Source: Telmatobacter sp. DSM 110680 (GTDB lineage: Bacteria > Acidobacteriota > Terriglobia > Terriglobales > Acidobacteriaceae). From it: a stretch of DNA of 64,000 nucleotides. Location of the stretch: NCBI RefSeq assembly GCF_039994875.1, contig NZ_CP121196.1:5923866-5987865 (forward strand). The letters are read 5' to 3'. The notes under the pieces are model-generated. The model was not told the DNA's origin. It saw nothing but the letters and a program-made list of their open reading frames with translations, and did no database searches. The position numbers and the translations under genes are program-made. The stretch's first letter is position 1, and each line of letters opens with the position of its first letter. Below, in pieces: positions 17,714 to 26,150 of the stretch.

Positions 17714-19681
17714 TTGAAACCTGCAATCTCGCCTTCGTCGCACAATTTTTTTGTCGGCAAACTCACGATTTCTGTATCTCTTCTTTTCCTTTTCGCGACA
17801 GTGGCGTTGGCGCAGTCCTTCGCCCGACGAGTTCCCATTTCCCTGCGTCCCGATGACGTTCTTCCCACCGGAAACCAGTGGATCTCTCTGCCCGACATAC
17901 GGGCTGATAATGGCTCGCTCAGCACCTTCAACGTCCTCTCCATGCGCCACCGCGGGCTGCTCCAGATCAGCGGCGAGCACAGTGGCCCTGTCCTTCAGCC
18001 TTACTTCACTGCCGATGGCAAGCCTCTCGAATTTCACAAACCTTCCTGGGAACTCATCGCCTACTGGATCCCCACCGCCCATCTGGCCGTCGACGGTCTC
18101 GAAGCGACGCTGACGTATTGCGCTCCTCCCGAATCGCGCGCAGCGTTTCTGCGCATGACGCTGACTAATCACCGCACCGCTCCAGTTGAAGTCTCACTCG
18201 GTGTGAAAGCATCATTCGGTTCCATTGAACGCGTCACCTACGTGCCCGTGGAACTGCGCGGCGAGCGCACGGTTGGCGTTGCCCCCTGGGTGGATCCGGC
18301 GGAAGTCTTCAGTTACATCACCACAGACACCGATTTTGCATGGACCCTCCTTCATCCTGGATCGAAGGCCAGCATCACCACTCCGCCAACCACCGCGACA
18401 CCCGCAGTCAACGCCAGCCAAACCAAAACACTTGCGCCTGGCGAATCGGTCGAATCCATCTTTGTGCTCGCCGCCGGGATTGAGGAATTCAGCGCTGCGC
18501 ACAATGCTCGGGCTCTGCGCGAGCAGATTGACCGCAACGGCGCTGAAGCGATGATTCAGCAGACCGCAGCCTGGCTGCTGAAACGCACGCGCAGCTCAAA
18601 TCAAGCGGACCTCGATCTGCTGATGAACCGCAACTTTCTTTTCACCGAGCTTTACGCGTGGGGCCGCACCATCGACACAGAGCAACTCGTTGGTGTCACC
18701 TCACGCAGCCCGCGCTACTACGTCTCCGCCGCGTACTGGGATCGTGATGCCATGCTGTGGAGCTTCCCTGCACTGCTCGACATCGATCCTCCCATGGCAC
18801 GCGAAGCGCTCGAATACGCGCTCACCACACAGCTCCGCAACACCGGCACGCACAGCCGCTTCATCGACGGCATCGTCCTCGAAGATGGCTTTCAACTCGA
18901 CGAGGCCGCCGCCCCCCTCCTCGCTCTCGCCGCGTACGAAAAGCGCACCAACGATACAGCGTTTCTTTCCGCGCACAGCGCCGCGCTCGCTACGCTGAGC
19001 GATCGCCTTCAAAGCCGGTTCGATCCCGCCACTGGCCTTTATTCTTCTTTGCAGGACTCGCAGGACGAATTCCAGAAGCTGCCTTTCATCACATACGACA
19101 ATGTCCTGGTATGGCGCGCACTCACCGATCTTGCGGATCTCGAAAAGCGCTTGAACAACTCCAGCGAATCGCAAGAAATGACTGCGCGTGCCACTTCTTT
19201 GCACGCAGCGATTCTTTCTCACTGCGTCTCAACCACAGCGCCAAACTCCGCAGGTCCTATCTTCGCCACTGCCACCGACGGCAAGAATTATGTCTTCACT
19301 GAAATTCCGCCCGGCTCTCTTTTCAAACTGCCGGCTCTTGGCTTCGTTCCTGAATCCAATCCAACCTTTACGCGCACCTATCAATGGCTGCACTCGAAGA
19401 ATTATCAGTATTCCTACTTCGATCAGCCGTATGGACTGCCTGGAAGTTACCGCGTTCCCTTCACAACCGCATGGAGCATCGCCGATAATCTGCTTCTCAC
19501 TGCAGGTCGCGATCAATCCCTCAAGATTCTCCTGGCCAGTAACTGGGATGGCGGCATCATCACCGAAGGCGTCGACCCCACCACCGCACGCATGGATCAA
19601 GCGGGCCGCGCCTTTGCTACCGCCGCCGGTTACGTTGCCCACGCCATCTGCCAGGTTTCCTGCACAGACAATCGCAAGTGA
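17714..19681 (+). CDS. (alpha/alpha)6-barrel glycoside hydrolase-like protein, secreted
   Basis: About 655 aa from TTG 17714, chosen because GGGAG lies 9 nt upstream and a signal peptide follows (KLTISVSLLFLFATVALAQ); the frame is open back to 17606. The N-terminal half is a beta-sandwich. The C-terminal half (~330-650) has the helical repeats and acidic motifs of six-hairpin glycosidases (AAYWDRDAMLWSFPALLDID, EDGFQLDEAAAPLLALAAYE). It resembles the GH63/GH125/debranching-like superfamily, but the family number and substrate cannot be fixed by reading. It is the first of three plus-strand genes (with GH144-like and GH28-like). Confidence 0.75.
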   Translation: MKPAISPSSHNFFVGKLTISVSLLFLFATVALAQSFARRVPISLRPDDVLPTGNQWISLPDIRADNGSLSTFNVLSMRHRGLLQISGEHSGPVLQPYFTADGKPLEFHKPSWELIAYWIPTAHLAVDGLEATLTYCAPPESRAAFLRMTLTNHRTAPVEVSLGVKASFGSIERVTYVPVELRGERTVGVAPWVDPAEVFSYITTDTDFAWTLLHPGSKASITTPPTTATPAVNASQTKTLAPGESVESIFVLAAGIEEFSAAHNARALREQIDRNGAEAMIQQTAAWLLKRTRSSNQADLDLLMNRNFLFTELYAWGRTIDTEQLVGVTSRSPRYYVSAAYWDRDAMLWSFPALLDIDPPMAREALEYALTTQLRNTGTHSRFIDGIVLEDGFQLDEAAAPLLALAAYEKRTNDTAFLSAHSAALATLSDRLQSRFDPATGLYSSLQDSQDEFQKLPFITYDNVLVWRALTDLADLEKRLNNSSESQEMTARATSLHAAILSHCVSTTAPNSAGPIFATATDGKNYVFTEIPPGSLFKLPALGFVPESNPTFTRTYQWLHSKNYQYSYFDQPYGLPGSYRVPFTTAWSIADNLLLTAGRDQSLKILLASNWDGGIITEGVDPTTARMDQAGRAFATAAGYVAHAICQVSCTDNRK

Positions 19682-19738
19682 TCAGGAGATGAAGCTCTGT
19701 TCCCATTTCTCCCTACCAACGTGGATCGAGGAAACACA

Positions 19739-22000
19739 ATGAACAAGTTCACCATTCGCCCATCACGCAAAACTCGCTTCGTTCCGCTTCTCTCTTGCAT
19801 CGCGGCCGCAATCCTTGTCATGCCTCCCATGCACGTTGGCGCGCAATCCGACTACTACCGCCATGTCATCTTCGATAACAGCCTCAACAAGGACGGATAC
19901 TATTTCAGCCACGCCCAGGCCAATGGTCCAAGCTTCGTTGAGCAGCAGGACGGCCGGCTCCCCGTCGACGCAAAAACTTTCCGCACGCCTCCCAACGCGA
20001 TTCGCATTCAATGGCAATCCGCGCCGGCAGGCGGATGGAACGCGGAAATCTCGGTACTCGATTTCCGCAACCGGCGCCCCGGCCTCGACGGTCATAACCT
20101 CTACTTTTCCATCTACACGCCGCAACCCATAGCGGCTGCTGACATGCCCCTGCTCGTTCTCTCCACTTCCAGCGAAGGTCTGCAGGTTGCCGAATTTCCA
20201 GCCAGCTTCAGCACTCCTCTCAACCTCGGCAAGTACACGGGCGACATTCCCGCCTCTCGCTGGATCGAAGTCCGCATCCCGCTCGCCGACATTCAATCCG
20301 CATCCATTTACAACTTCCGCCCGGAATATACGCAGAGCCTCATCTTCTATCAGAACCGGGCTGACAACATCCGTCATACTCTCATCGTCGATGAGATCCG
20401 CGTAGCCGACGCGTCCGCCACGCACAGCTCTTTTTCCGCTCCTAAAAATCTCCGCGCGACCGGTTACGACCGTCACGTCGAGCTTGAATGGACCGCGCCC
20501 GACTCCGTTGGTCTCGCCCGTTATGTGATCTACCGCTCCGAAGACGGCAACAAATTCACTCCGATCGGTACGCAGATCCCCGGCATTCACCGCTACGAAG
20601 ACTTCCTCGGCAAGTCGGGCGTGAATGCCCGTTATAAAGTCGCTGCCGCCGATTGGGCCTATCACGAATCCCCGCAATCGAACGAGGCTGCCGCCGCCAC
20701 CCGCGAACTCAGTGACGACGAAATGCTCACCATGATGCAGCAGGCCTGCTTTCACTACTACTGGGAGGGCGCCGATCCCCACTCCGGCATGACCCGGGAA
20801 AATATTCCCGGCGATGAACGCATCGTCGCTACAGGAGCCAGCGGCATGGGCATCATGTCGCTGATCGTCGGCGTAGATCGCAAATTCATCACGCGTGCCG
20901 AAGGCGTGGAGCGCCTCACTAAAATCGTCGACTTCCTCGAACACGCGCAACGCTATCACGGTGTCTGGTCGCATTACATGAATGGCGCTACCGGCAAGAC
21001 CATGCCTGTCTTCGGTATGTACGACAACGGCGGGGACCTCGTCGAAACTTCGTTCCTTATGCAGGGCCTTCTCGCTGCGCGCCAGTATTTCCACGGATCA
21101 GATTCAGGCGAACAATCTCTGTACCGCCGCATCACCGGCCTGTGGGAGACCGTCGAGTGGGACTGGCATCGCGACAAGCCAGACAGCGACTTCCTTTATT
21201 GGCACTGGTCTCCGCAGTGGGCTTTTCAGATTCATCATCCACTTATCGGCTTCAACGAAACGATGATGACTTATCTGCTCGCCATCGCTTCTCCCACGCA
21301 TGGCGTGCCTGCTTCCATGTACTACTCGGGCTGGTCTTCGCAGGCAGTGATGGCGCAACAATATCGCCAGGGATGGTCTGGCAGCACCGACGGCAACCAC
21401 TACGGTAACGGCCATACGTATTACGGCATCAAGCTCGATGTCGGAGTCGGTCCCGGCGGCCCGCTCTTCTTTACGCACTACTCGTTCATGGGCCTCGACC
21501 CGCACAGTTTCCACGATCGCTTCACTACGTCGTACTTTGAAAACAATCGCAACATCGCTCGCATCAACCGCGCCTACTCAATCGCGAATCCCAAGCATTA
21601 CGCAGGCTACGGACCTGATGCCTGGGGACTTACCGCCAGCGATGGTCCGCACGGTTACGCTGCTCAGGCGCCAGACGAGGCAGACGACATCGGCAATATC
21701 ACGCCCACCGGAGCGCTCGCATCGTTCCCTTACACGCCCGAGGATTCCATGGCCGCACTAAAGCATTACTATCGCGATTACGGCGATACGATGTGGGGCG
21801 TTTACGGCTTGCGCGATGCCATCAATCCCAGTGCTAACTGGATCTCGCCCATTTACATGGGATTGAATCAGGCGCCCATCGTGGTCATGATCGAGAACTA
21901 CCGCACCGGGCTTGTCTGGAAGAATTTCATGGCCAATCCAGAGATCACTACGATGTTGAAAAACCTCAACGCCGCAACGGCAGAGCAACCTCATCTGTGA
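19739..22000 (+). CDS. GH144-like (glucoamylase-like domain, PF10091) protein, secreted
   Basis: 753 aa from ATG 19739, with GATCGAGG upstream; the frame opens at 19721. Signal peptide to about GAQ (residue ~36). Order: N-terminal beta-sandwich (~40-230), a fibronectin-III-like segment (~240-330: APKNLRATGYDRHVELEWTA) and a C-terminal (alpha/alpha)6 domain with GH144 hallmarks (ACFHYYWEGADPHSGMTREN; GASGMGIMSLIVGVDR; DGPHGYAAQAP). Characterised GH144 enzymes are endo-beta-1,2-glucanases, so beta-1,2-glucan is a reasonable substrate guess. Family identity is firm at the domain level; specificity is inference. It starts 57 bp after the preceding glycosidase. Confidence 0.85.
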   Translation: MNKFTIRPSRKTRFVPLLSCIAAAILVMPPMHVGAQSDYYRHVIFDNSLNKDGYYFSHAQANGPSFVEQQDGRLPVDAKTFRTPPNAIRIQWQSAPAGGWNAEISVLDFRNRRPGLDGHNLYFSIYTPQPIAAADMPLLVLSTSSEGLQVAEFPASFSTPLNLGKYTGDIPASRWIEVRIPLADIQSASIYNFRPEYTQSLIFYQNRADNIRHTLIVDEIRVADASATHSSFSAPKNLRATGYDRHVELEWTAPDSVGLARYVIYRSEDGNKFTPIGTQIPGIHRYEDFLGKSGVNARYKVAAADWAYHESPQSNEAAAATRELSDDEMLTMMQQACFHYYWEGADPHSGMTRENIPGDERIVATGASGMGIMSLIVGVDRKFITRAEGVERLTKIVDFLEHAQRYHGVWSHYMNGATGKTMPVFGMYDNGGDLVETSFLMQGLLAARQYFHGSDSGEQSLYRRITGLWETVEWDWHRDKPDSDFLYWHWSPQWAFQIHHPLIGFNETMMTYLLAIASPTHGVPASMYYSGWSSQAVMAQQYRQGWSGSTDGNHYGNGHTYYGIKLDVGVGPGGPLFFTHYSFMGLDPHSFHDRFTTSYFENNRNIARINRAYSIANPKHYAGYGPDAWGLTASDGPHGYAAQAPDEADDIGNITPTGALASFPYTPEDSMAALKHYYRDYGDTMWGVYGLRDAINPSANWISPIYMGLNQAPIVVMIENYRTGLVWKNFMANPEITTMLKNLNAATAEQPHL

Positions 22001-22083
22001 GGGAAATACAGACTGTACGGTCGCCCGATAAGGTCCGCGTCTTAGAATCGATGCGGGACTCGCTCAGGGTCCGGAGATAACTC

Positions 22084-23706
22084 GTGCAGGATTTTCGTCG
22101 GGACTTTTTGAAGATGGCCGGACTCACTATGGCCGGCAGCGCTACCACGCTTCTCAACCCTTCGCGCGCAACGTCGCAGTCCCAACCAGCCGCGTCCCTG
22201 GCCACATCGGCGAAGCCTGTGTACTTCGATGTGCGCGCCTACGGAGCAAAAGGTGACGGCGTCTCCATCGACACGCCCGCCATTAACGGCGCTATTGATG
22301 CTGCTTCTAACACCGGTGGCGGCACCGTCATCTTCCCCGCCGGCGTCTACGCTTGCTACTCCATCCATCTCAAGAGCAACGTCGCGCTCTTTCTCCAACA
22401 GGGCGCCACCATCCTCGCCGCTCCCACTCCATACGACGGAACAACGGCCGGCGGTTACGATTCGGCCGAGCCACAAGGTTCGTGGGAGCCTTACCAGGAC
22501 TACGGCCACAATCACTGGCACAATAGTCTTCTCTGGGGCGAAAACATCCACAACTTCGGCATCTTCGGCCCGGGCCTCATCTGGGGCAAAGGTCTGAGCC
22601 GCGGTCACGACGAAAAAGTTCTCCCCAACACCACGGCGCCCGGTGTAGGCAACAAAGCCATCGCGCTCAAGAACTGCCGCAACGTCATTCTCTCCGACTT
22701 CTCCATATTGCAAGGCGGATGGTTCGGCATTCTTGCCACCGGTGTGGACAACTTCACCATCGACAACCTCAAGATCGACACCAACCGCGACGGAATCGAC
22801 ATCGACTGCTGCCGCAACGTCCGCGTCTCCAACTGCACCGTCAACTCACCGTGGGACGACGGTATCTGCCCTAAGAGTTCCTATGCCCTCGGCTATGCGC
22901 GCGCGACAGAAAATCTGACCATCACCAACTGCTACGTCACAGGTGTCTACGAACTCGGTTCCGTCCTCGACGGCACTTGGAAGAAGATGGAGATGCCGAA
23001 AGGCCGTTGGGGAACCGGCCGCATTAAACTTGGCACTGAAACCAACGGTGGATTCAAGAACATCACCATCTCCAACTGTGTCTTTGAAAGCTGTCGCGGC
23101 TTCGCGCTTGAGTCCGTCGATGGCGCTGTTGTGGAAGACATCACTTTCTCCAACGTAACGATGCGTGACGTCAACGCGCCCTTCTTCCTCCGTCTTGGCG
23201 CACGCCTCCGCGGACCCAAGCCTCAAACCGTAGTCGGATCCATGAAGCGCATCGTGCTCAGCAACCTTGTCAGTTCAGGCGCCGCACAACTGCCCTCGAT
23301 CATCGCTGGAGTTTCCGATCACCCTATCGAAGACCTGAAGATCAGCGACGTTTATCTACACCAGGTTGGCGGCGCGAGTGCTGACATGGCGGCGATTCAG
23401 CCCGCCGAAAACGCCGACAAGTACCCCGAGCCCACCATGTTCGGCGATCTTCCCGCGACAGGCATGTACATCCGTCACGCAAAGAATGTCGAACTCAGCA
23501 ACGTCGAGATTGCAACTGAATCCGCCGATGCGCGGCCGGCCTTTTATCTTGACGATGTTGATGGCGCGGACTTCTTCCGCGTGAAATTCCCGCAGCGCGC
23601 GCAGAGCAAGCAGTTCCGTTTGAAGAACGTCTCCGACTTTCGCCTTTTCGGCTGCCACCACTACGCCGACGCGAAAGAGGATCATGCGGACGACAAGATC
23701 GTCTGA
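22084..23706 (+). CDS. GH28-like right-handed beta-helix protein with Tat signal
   Basis: 540 aa, GTG start with CGGAGA upstream. Twin-arginine motif RRDFLKMAG at residues ~5-13, then the opening motif FDVRAYGAKGDGVSIDTPAI and parallel beta-helix repeats. GH28 landmarks are partly kept: NRDGIDID (canonical NTD), PWDDGICPKS (Asp pair) and GRIKLGT. The canonical GHG histidine motif is not apparent. It may therefore be a distant pectinase-type enzyme (rhamnogalacturonan or unusual galacturonide) rather than a standard polygalacturonase. It is the last gene of the plus-strand glycosidase run. Confidence 0.82.
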   Translation: MQDFRRDFLKMAGLTMAGSATTLLNPSRATSQSQPAASLATSAKPVYFDVRAYGAKGDGVSIDTPAINGAIDAASNTGGGTVIFPAGVYACYSIHLKSNVALFLQQGATILAAPTPYDGTTAGGYDSAEPQGSWEPYQDYGHNHWHNSLLWGENIHNFGIFGPGLIWGKGLSRGHDEKVLPNTTAPGVGNKAIALKNCRNVILSDFSILQGGWFGILATGVDNFTIDNLKIDTNRDGIDIDCCRNVRVSNCTVNSPWDDGICPKSSYALGYARATENLTITNCYVTGVYELGSVLDGTWKKMEMPKGRWGTGRIKLGTETNGGFKNITISNCVFESCRGFALESVDGAVVEDITFSNVTMRDVNAPFFLRLGARLRGPKPQTVVGSMKRIVLSNLVSSGAAQLPSIIAGVSDHPIEDLKISDVYLHQVGGASADMAAIQPAENADKYPEPTMFGDLPATGMYIRHAKNVELSNVEIATESADARPAFYLDDVDGADFFRVKFPQRAQSKQFRLKNVSDFRLFGCHHYADAKEDHADDKIV

Positions 23707-23714
23707 GCAGCAGT

Positions 23715-24287
23715 TCAGTCTGTCCGTTCCATATCCGGCTCCGACCACAACAGAATCGCTTGCGGCAGCGTCACCGCCGCGACGACGGCCATCAACACGA
23801 GCCCATACAGCAGCACATCCGCCGAAACTGGCATCCACGCCAGAAGCCGTGGCGCCTTCATCTTCCAGTCCGCCAGCAGCCAGAGCACAGTCAGCGCAAT
23901 CGTGAGCACTTGATACGCCTGATAATGCGCGCGATCCCGCTGGTGCACCTCGCGCTCATCGTTACGGTACTCACTCTCCTCCGGTGCCGGTTGATAAACC
24001 CGCAGCGCCAGCATCAAAAAGGGCGTCTCTCGATAGGTGGATTGCTCCGGCGTTTTTCCATTGAATGGCTTCACAAGTCCGCCGAAGTTGTACCCACCCA
24101 GAAATAGCCGATTCACAAGGAAGGTAGCGAAGATCATGTACACGCCCGACGTATGCCAACGATCAACCGACCACAGCGCAGCCATGAGGATGGCAAGCCC
24201 CGCATAAATCGAGACCACTAGCGCACGACGGTGAACCCGCGCCGCCATGTCCAGTCGCTTCCCCATCAAAACTAGTTCAGCTCTCAT
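23715..24287 (-). CDS. Integral membrane protein of an XRE operon (third gene)
   Basis: 190 aa with four predicted membrane helices (about 25-42, 48-65, 125-142, 153-175) around a charged cytosolic loop (PEESEYRNDEREVHQRDRAHY). Its layout mirrors the protein encoded just upstream, suggesting duplication. It overlaps that gene by 11 bp and belongs to the regulator operon starting at 25124. No family recognised; the starting residues before MGKRL may be shorter than annotated. Confidence 0.7.
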   Translation of the reverse strand: MRAELVLMGKRLDMAARVHRRALVVSIYAGLAILMAALWSVDRWHTSGVYMIFATFLVNRLFLGGYNFGGLVKPFNGKTPEQSTYRETPFLMLALRVYQPAPEESEYRNDEREVHQRDRAHYQAYQVLTIALTVLWLLADWKMKAPRLLAWMPVSADVLLYGLVLMAVVAAVTLPQAILLWSEPDMERTD

Positions 24288-24837
24288 TCACCCTCCACAG
24301 GATCTGGTTCAGTCCAAGACGAATCGAGGGAGGCAAGCTGAATACGGCAAGAAACAGGAGCCACACAACGACCTCGCGCAGGAATGCAAGTTCTTTTAGG
24401 AATCGCATGTCCATCGCGAAGAGCAGAATCACGGCAATCCAGACTACGCCGCGGATAACTCCATACGCTTTCAAATAGGTATTTGTTCGCACCCATTCTT
24501 CGCGCTCGTCCGCGGCACTGGAATCCTCTTTCCACTCCTCGTAAATCGGACGTACTGGCTGGTCGCCGACCCAATCTGCTGGCGGCGTAACTCGCGTCGG
24601 CCAGTACATCCGGCGCGTGGGGTGGTCAACTATGGCCTCGCCTAATATGCGAATCGGAAATCCGAGGAGCATAAACAAGAAAAAGGAATAACGATCAAAC
24701 GCCCGGTCGCTGACGCTGTTCCACTGCATTGCAAATGCAAGCAGGATCAAAACGATCAACCAGTAGCTCCCCACCATCCATCGTCGGGTGTTGCGGTTCG
24801 CCTCCAGGACCGTGAGATGCCGCCTCTCATGGATCAT
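24277..24837 (-). CDS. Integral membrane protein of an XRE operon (second gene)
   Basis: 186 aa, four hydrophobic helices (about 22-40, 50-66, 126-143, 152-170) with a central hydrophilic loop containing SSAADEREEWVRTNTYLKAYGVIRG. The ATG overlaps the regulator stop (ATGA), indicating translational coupling. Function unknown; pairs of small membrane proteins with an XRE regulator are common but mostly uncharacterised. Confidence 0.72.
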   Translation of the reverse strand: MIHERRHLTVLEANRNTRRWMVGSYWLIVLILLAFAMQWNSVSDRAFDRYSFFLFMLLGFPIRILGEAIVDHPTRRMYWPTRVTPPADWVGDQPVRPIYEEWKEDSSAADEREEWVRTNTYLKAYGVIRGVVWIAVILLFAMDMRFLKELAFLREVVVWLLFLAVFSLPPSIRLGLNQILWRVNES

Positions 24838-25124
24838 CGCTTACTCTCCATTTTGGTCCCATACACCTGTTCACTCAGCGGCTTGAACGGCTCAAGGGAA
24901 AAAATCGCCTCAACCGGCAGGCCAAAAAATGCCGCAATCTGAAGAGTCAACTTCAGGCTCGGTCCGTAGTCGCCTCGTTCCAGAAAGCCAATTGTCTGGT
25001 AATTTACCCCTACCGCATCTGCCAGTTTCTGACGGCTGATTCCCCGTTCGGCGCGCAACACGGCAATGCGGTTGAAGAGTCCGCTTTCTCCGAGAGATGG
25101 TGCGCTATTATTTTCAGGCACCAC
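24834..25124 (-). CDS. XRE-family helix-turn-helix regulator
   Basis: 96 aa if started at GTG 25124 just after the operator palindrome; the frame remains open to 25232, but those codons would run through the promoter and palindrome. HTH_3 domain: NRIAVLRAERGISRQKLADA then VGVNYQTIGFLERGDYGPSL, followed by the usual LPVEAIFSLEPF tail. It is the first gene of a tightly coupled three-gene operon with two membrane proteins. Very likely represses its own promoter through the 26-bp palindrome. Confidence 0.85.
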   Translation of the reverse strand: MVPENNSAPSLGESGLFNRIAVLRAERGISRQKLADAVGVNYQTIGFLERGDYGPSLKLTLQIAAFFGLPVEAIFSLEPFKPLSEQVYGTKMESKR

Positions 25125-25150
25125 ATTATGTTGTGTTAACACAACATAAT
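25125..25150. promoter_or_regulatory. Perfect 26-bp operator palindrome of the XRE operon
   Basis: The half-site ATTATGTTGTGTT is followed directly by its exact reverse complement AACACAACATAAT. TTGACT (25151-25156, minus strand) abuts it as a possible -35, and CATAAT in the far arm could be the -10, although the spacing of 20 nt is long. It is placed immediately before the likely GTG start of the regulator, as expected for autorepression. Confidence 0.8.
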
Positions 25151-25169
25151 AGTCAAGGAGAGAAACAGC

Positions 25170-25253
25170 GTGAAGAAGAAGATTCAATTGCGCAGCCGCA
25201 AAAATCGAATTGTAAGGAAGTGGAGAGTGCACACTTTACAGTGCAGTTTTTAG
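25170..25253 (+). CDS. Possible 27-aa basic peptide (speculative)
   Basis: A GTG codon follows AAGGAG by about 10 nt and opens a 27-codon frame rich in Lys/Arg (VKKKIQLRSRKNRIVRKW..) ending at TAG 25251. It diverges from the XRE gene across the same palindrome. A ribosome binding site of this quality by chance is possible, and no homologue is known to me. Confidence 0.2.
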   Translation: MKKKIQLRSRKNRIVRKWRVHTLQCSF

Positions 25254-25566
25254 GTGCACTTTAAATGATATCCGCCTTATTTATCAGTCGTATGTGCCAG
25301 CATAGGCGAAGGAAAGGAGTATCTACATAGGGAGGGGTGGGGGCCTCCGTTAAAGGTTGAGCGGGGAGAGTGGTCGATTGTCTGAAGTTTGAGCCGTTCT
25401 TCAATGCTTTGCTCCTTTCCCTACTCGGACATTGTGCGCCCAAGACACGAAATTCAATGCAATCTGAAGCTGGATTTTTGCGCAATGGAATAAAGGACTT
25501 GGAAGCAAAGTACGCCGGGCGAGTGTTGACATCGAGCGAGTTGTTGAAGGAACGGGGAATTCTTGC
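25254..25566. other. Intergenic region with no supported gene
   Basis: Between the XRE control region and the Dabb gene. An open frame on the plus strand (25370-25651) runs antisense into the Dabb gene and has no good start, so it was not called. No strong hairpin seen. Confidence 0.4.
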
Positions 25567-25854
25567 TTATACTTCGAAATCCAGCTCAACTGGATCGATC
25601 AGCGGTACGAGCCATTCGAGAAGCTCGAGATGCGATGGATGGATGGCGTAGGCGTCGCAGGCAGCCTTTTCTGTGAACCTCATCAAGCCAGCAAATGTGT
25701 ATCCCTGCCCTCGCGGCGACAAGTTTTCGCCTACAGCTACGTCAATCAAGCCCCGAATCTGCCCTTGAAATGCGCGAATGTCACGCGCTGCGCGCTCTTT
25801 CTCGGCGCTTGTCGCATGCTCTTTCCAACGAAATCCGAAGATGTGGATGAACAA
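25567..25854 (-). CDS. Dabb-family (stress-responsive alpha/beta barrel) protein
   Basis: 95 aa, the usual length for a single Dabb ferredoxin-like domain: FIHIFGFRWKEHATSAEKER at the start, IDVAVGENLSPRGQGYTFAG in the middle and DAYAIHPSHLELLEWLVPLID near the end. Start is TTG 25854 with GAGGGA upstream. Dabb proteins are small cytosolic dimers, some of them enzymes in polyketide cyclisation or stress induced; no specific substrate can be assigned. Confidence 0.82.
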   Translation of the reverse strand: MFIHIFGFRWKEHATSAEKERAARDIRAFQGQIRGLIDVAVGENLSPRGQGYTFAGLMRFTEKAACDAYAIHPSHLELLEWLVPLIDPVELDFEV

Positions 25855-25903
25855 GGTGAAGATCCCTCGTTGTCATGATACAGGCGGTGGTTGTTGACGG
25901 AGA

Positions 25904-25971
25904 AAAGCAGATCCTTCGCCCCGCTTACCCCATTTCAAGGGGGCCCGAGCGTGCGGGGCTCAGGATGACAC
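25904..25971 (+). repeat. Dispersed 68-bp intergenic repeat, copy 1
   Basis: 68 nt, with only four mismatches to the copy at 27675-27742 in the same orientation. It contains CCCCGC and GCGGGG arms that can pair as a hairpin. It lies downstream of the phosphohexomutase gene (minus strand). The rest of 25855-26150 holds no supported gene. Confidence 0.85.
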
Positions 25972-26150
25972 ATCAGGTACGGGTGCTGCTAAGACAACCA
26001 AAGGGACAAGCGCAGTCATGCATGGTGTGTGACGCCGAGCGAGACATTGGAGATCGGTTGAGATCGTGCTTTCCCACCCAAGCTGCGTTTGGATGGGGCA
26101 CCCTCGCTATGTATCCGTTTGAATTCTCAGGGCCAATCCTTCGCGTCCGC

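Noticed and set aside
19763..21094. 443-aa minus-strand frame inside the GH144-like gene
   Set aside because: Antisense shadow in GC-rich DNA; no domain and the plus strand is a well-supported enzyme.
25370..25651. 93-aa plus-strand frame partly antisense to the Dabb gene
   Set aside because: No ribosome binding site, low-complexity Ser-rich end in the antisense part; the Dabb gene is clear on the other strand.
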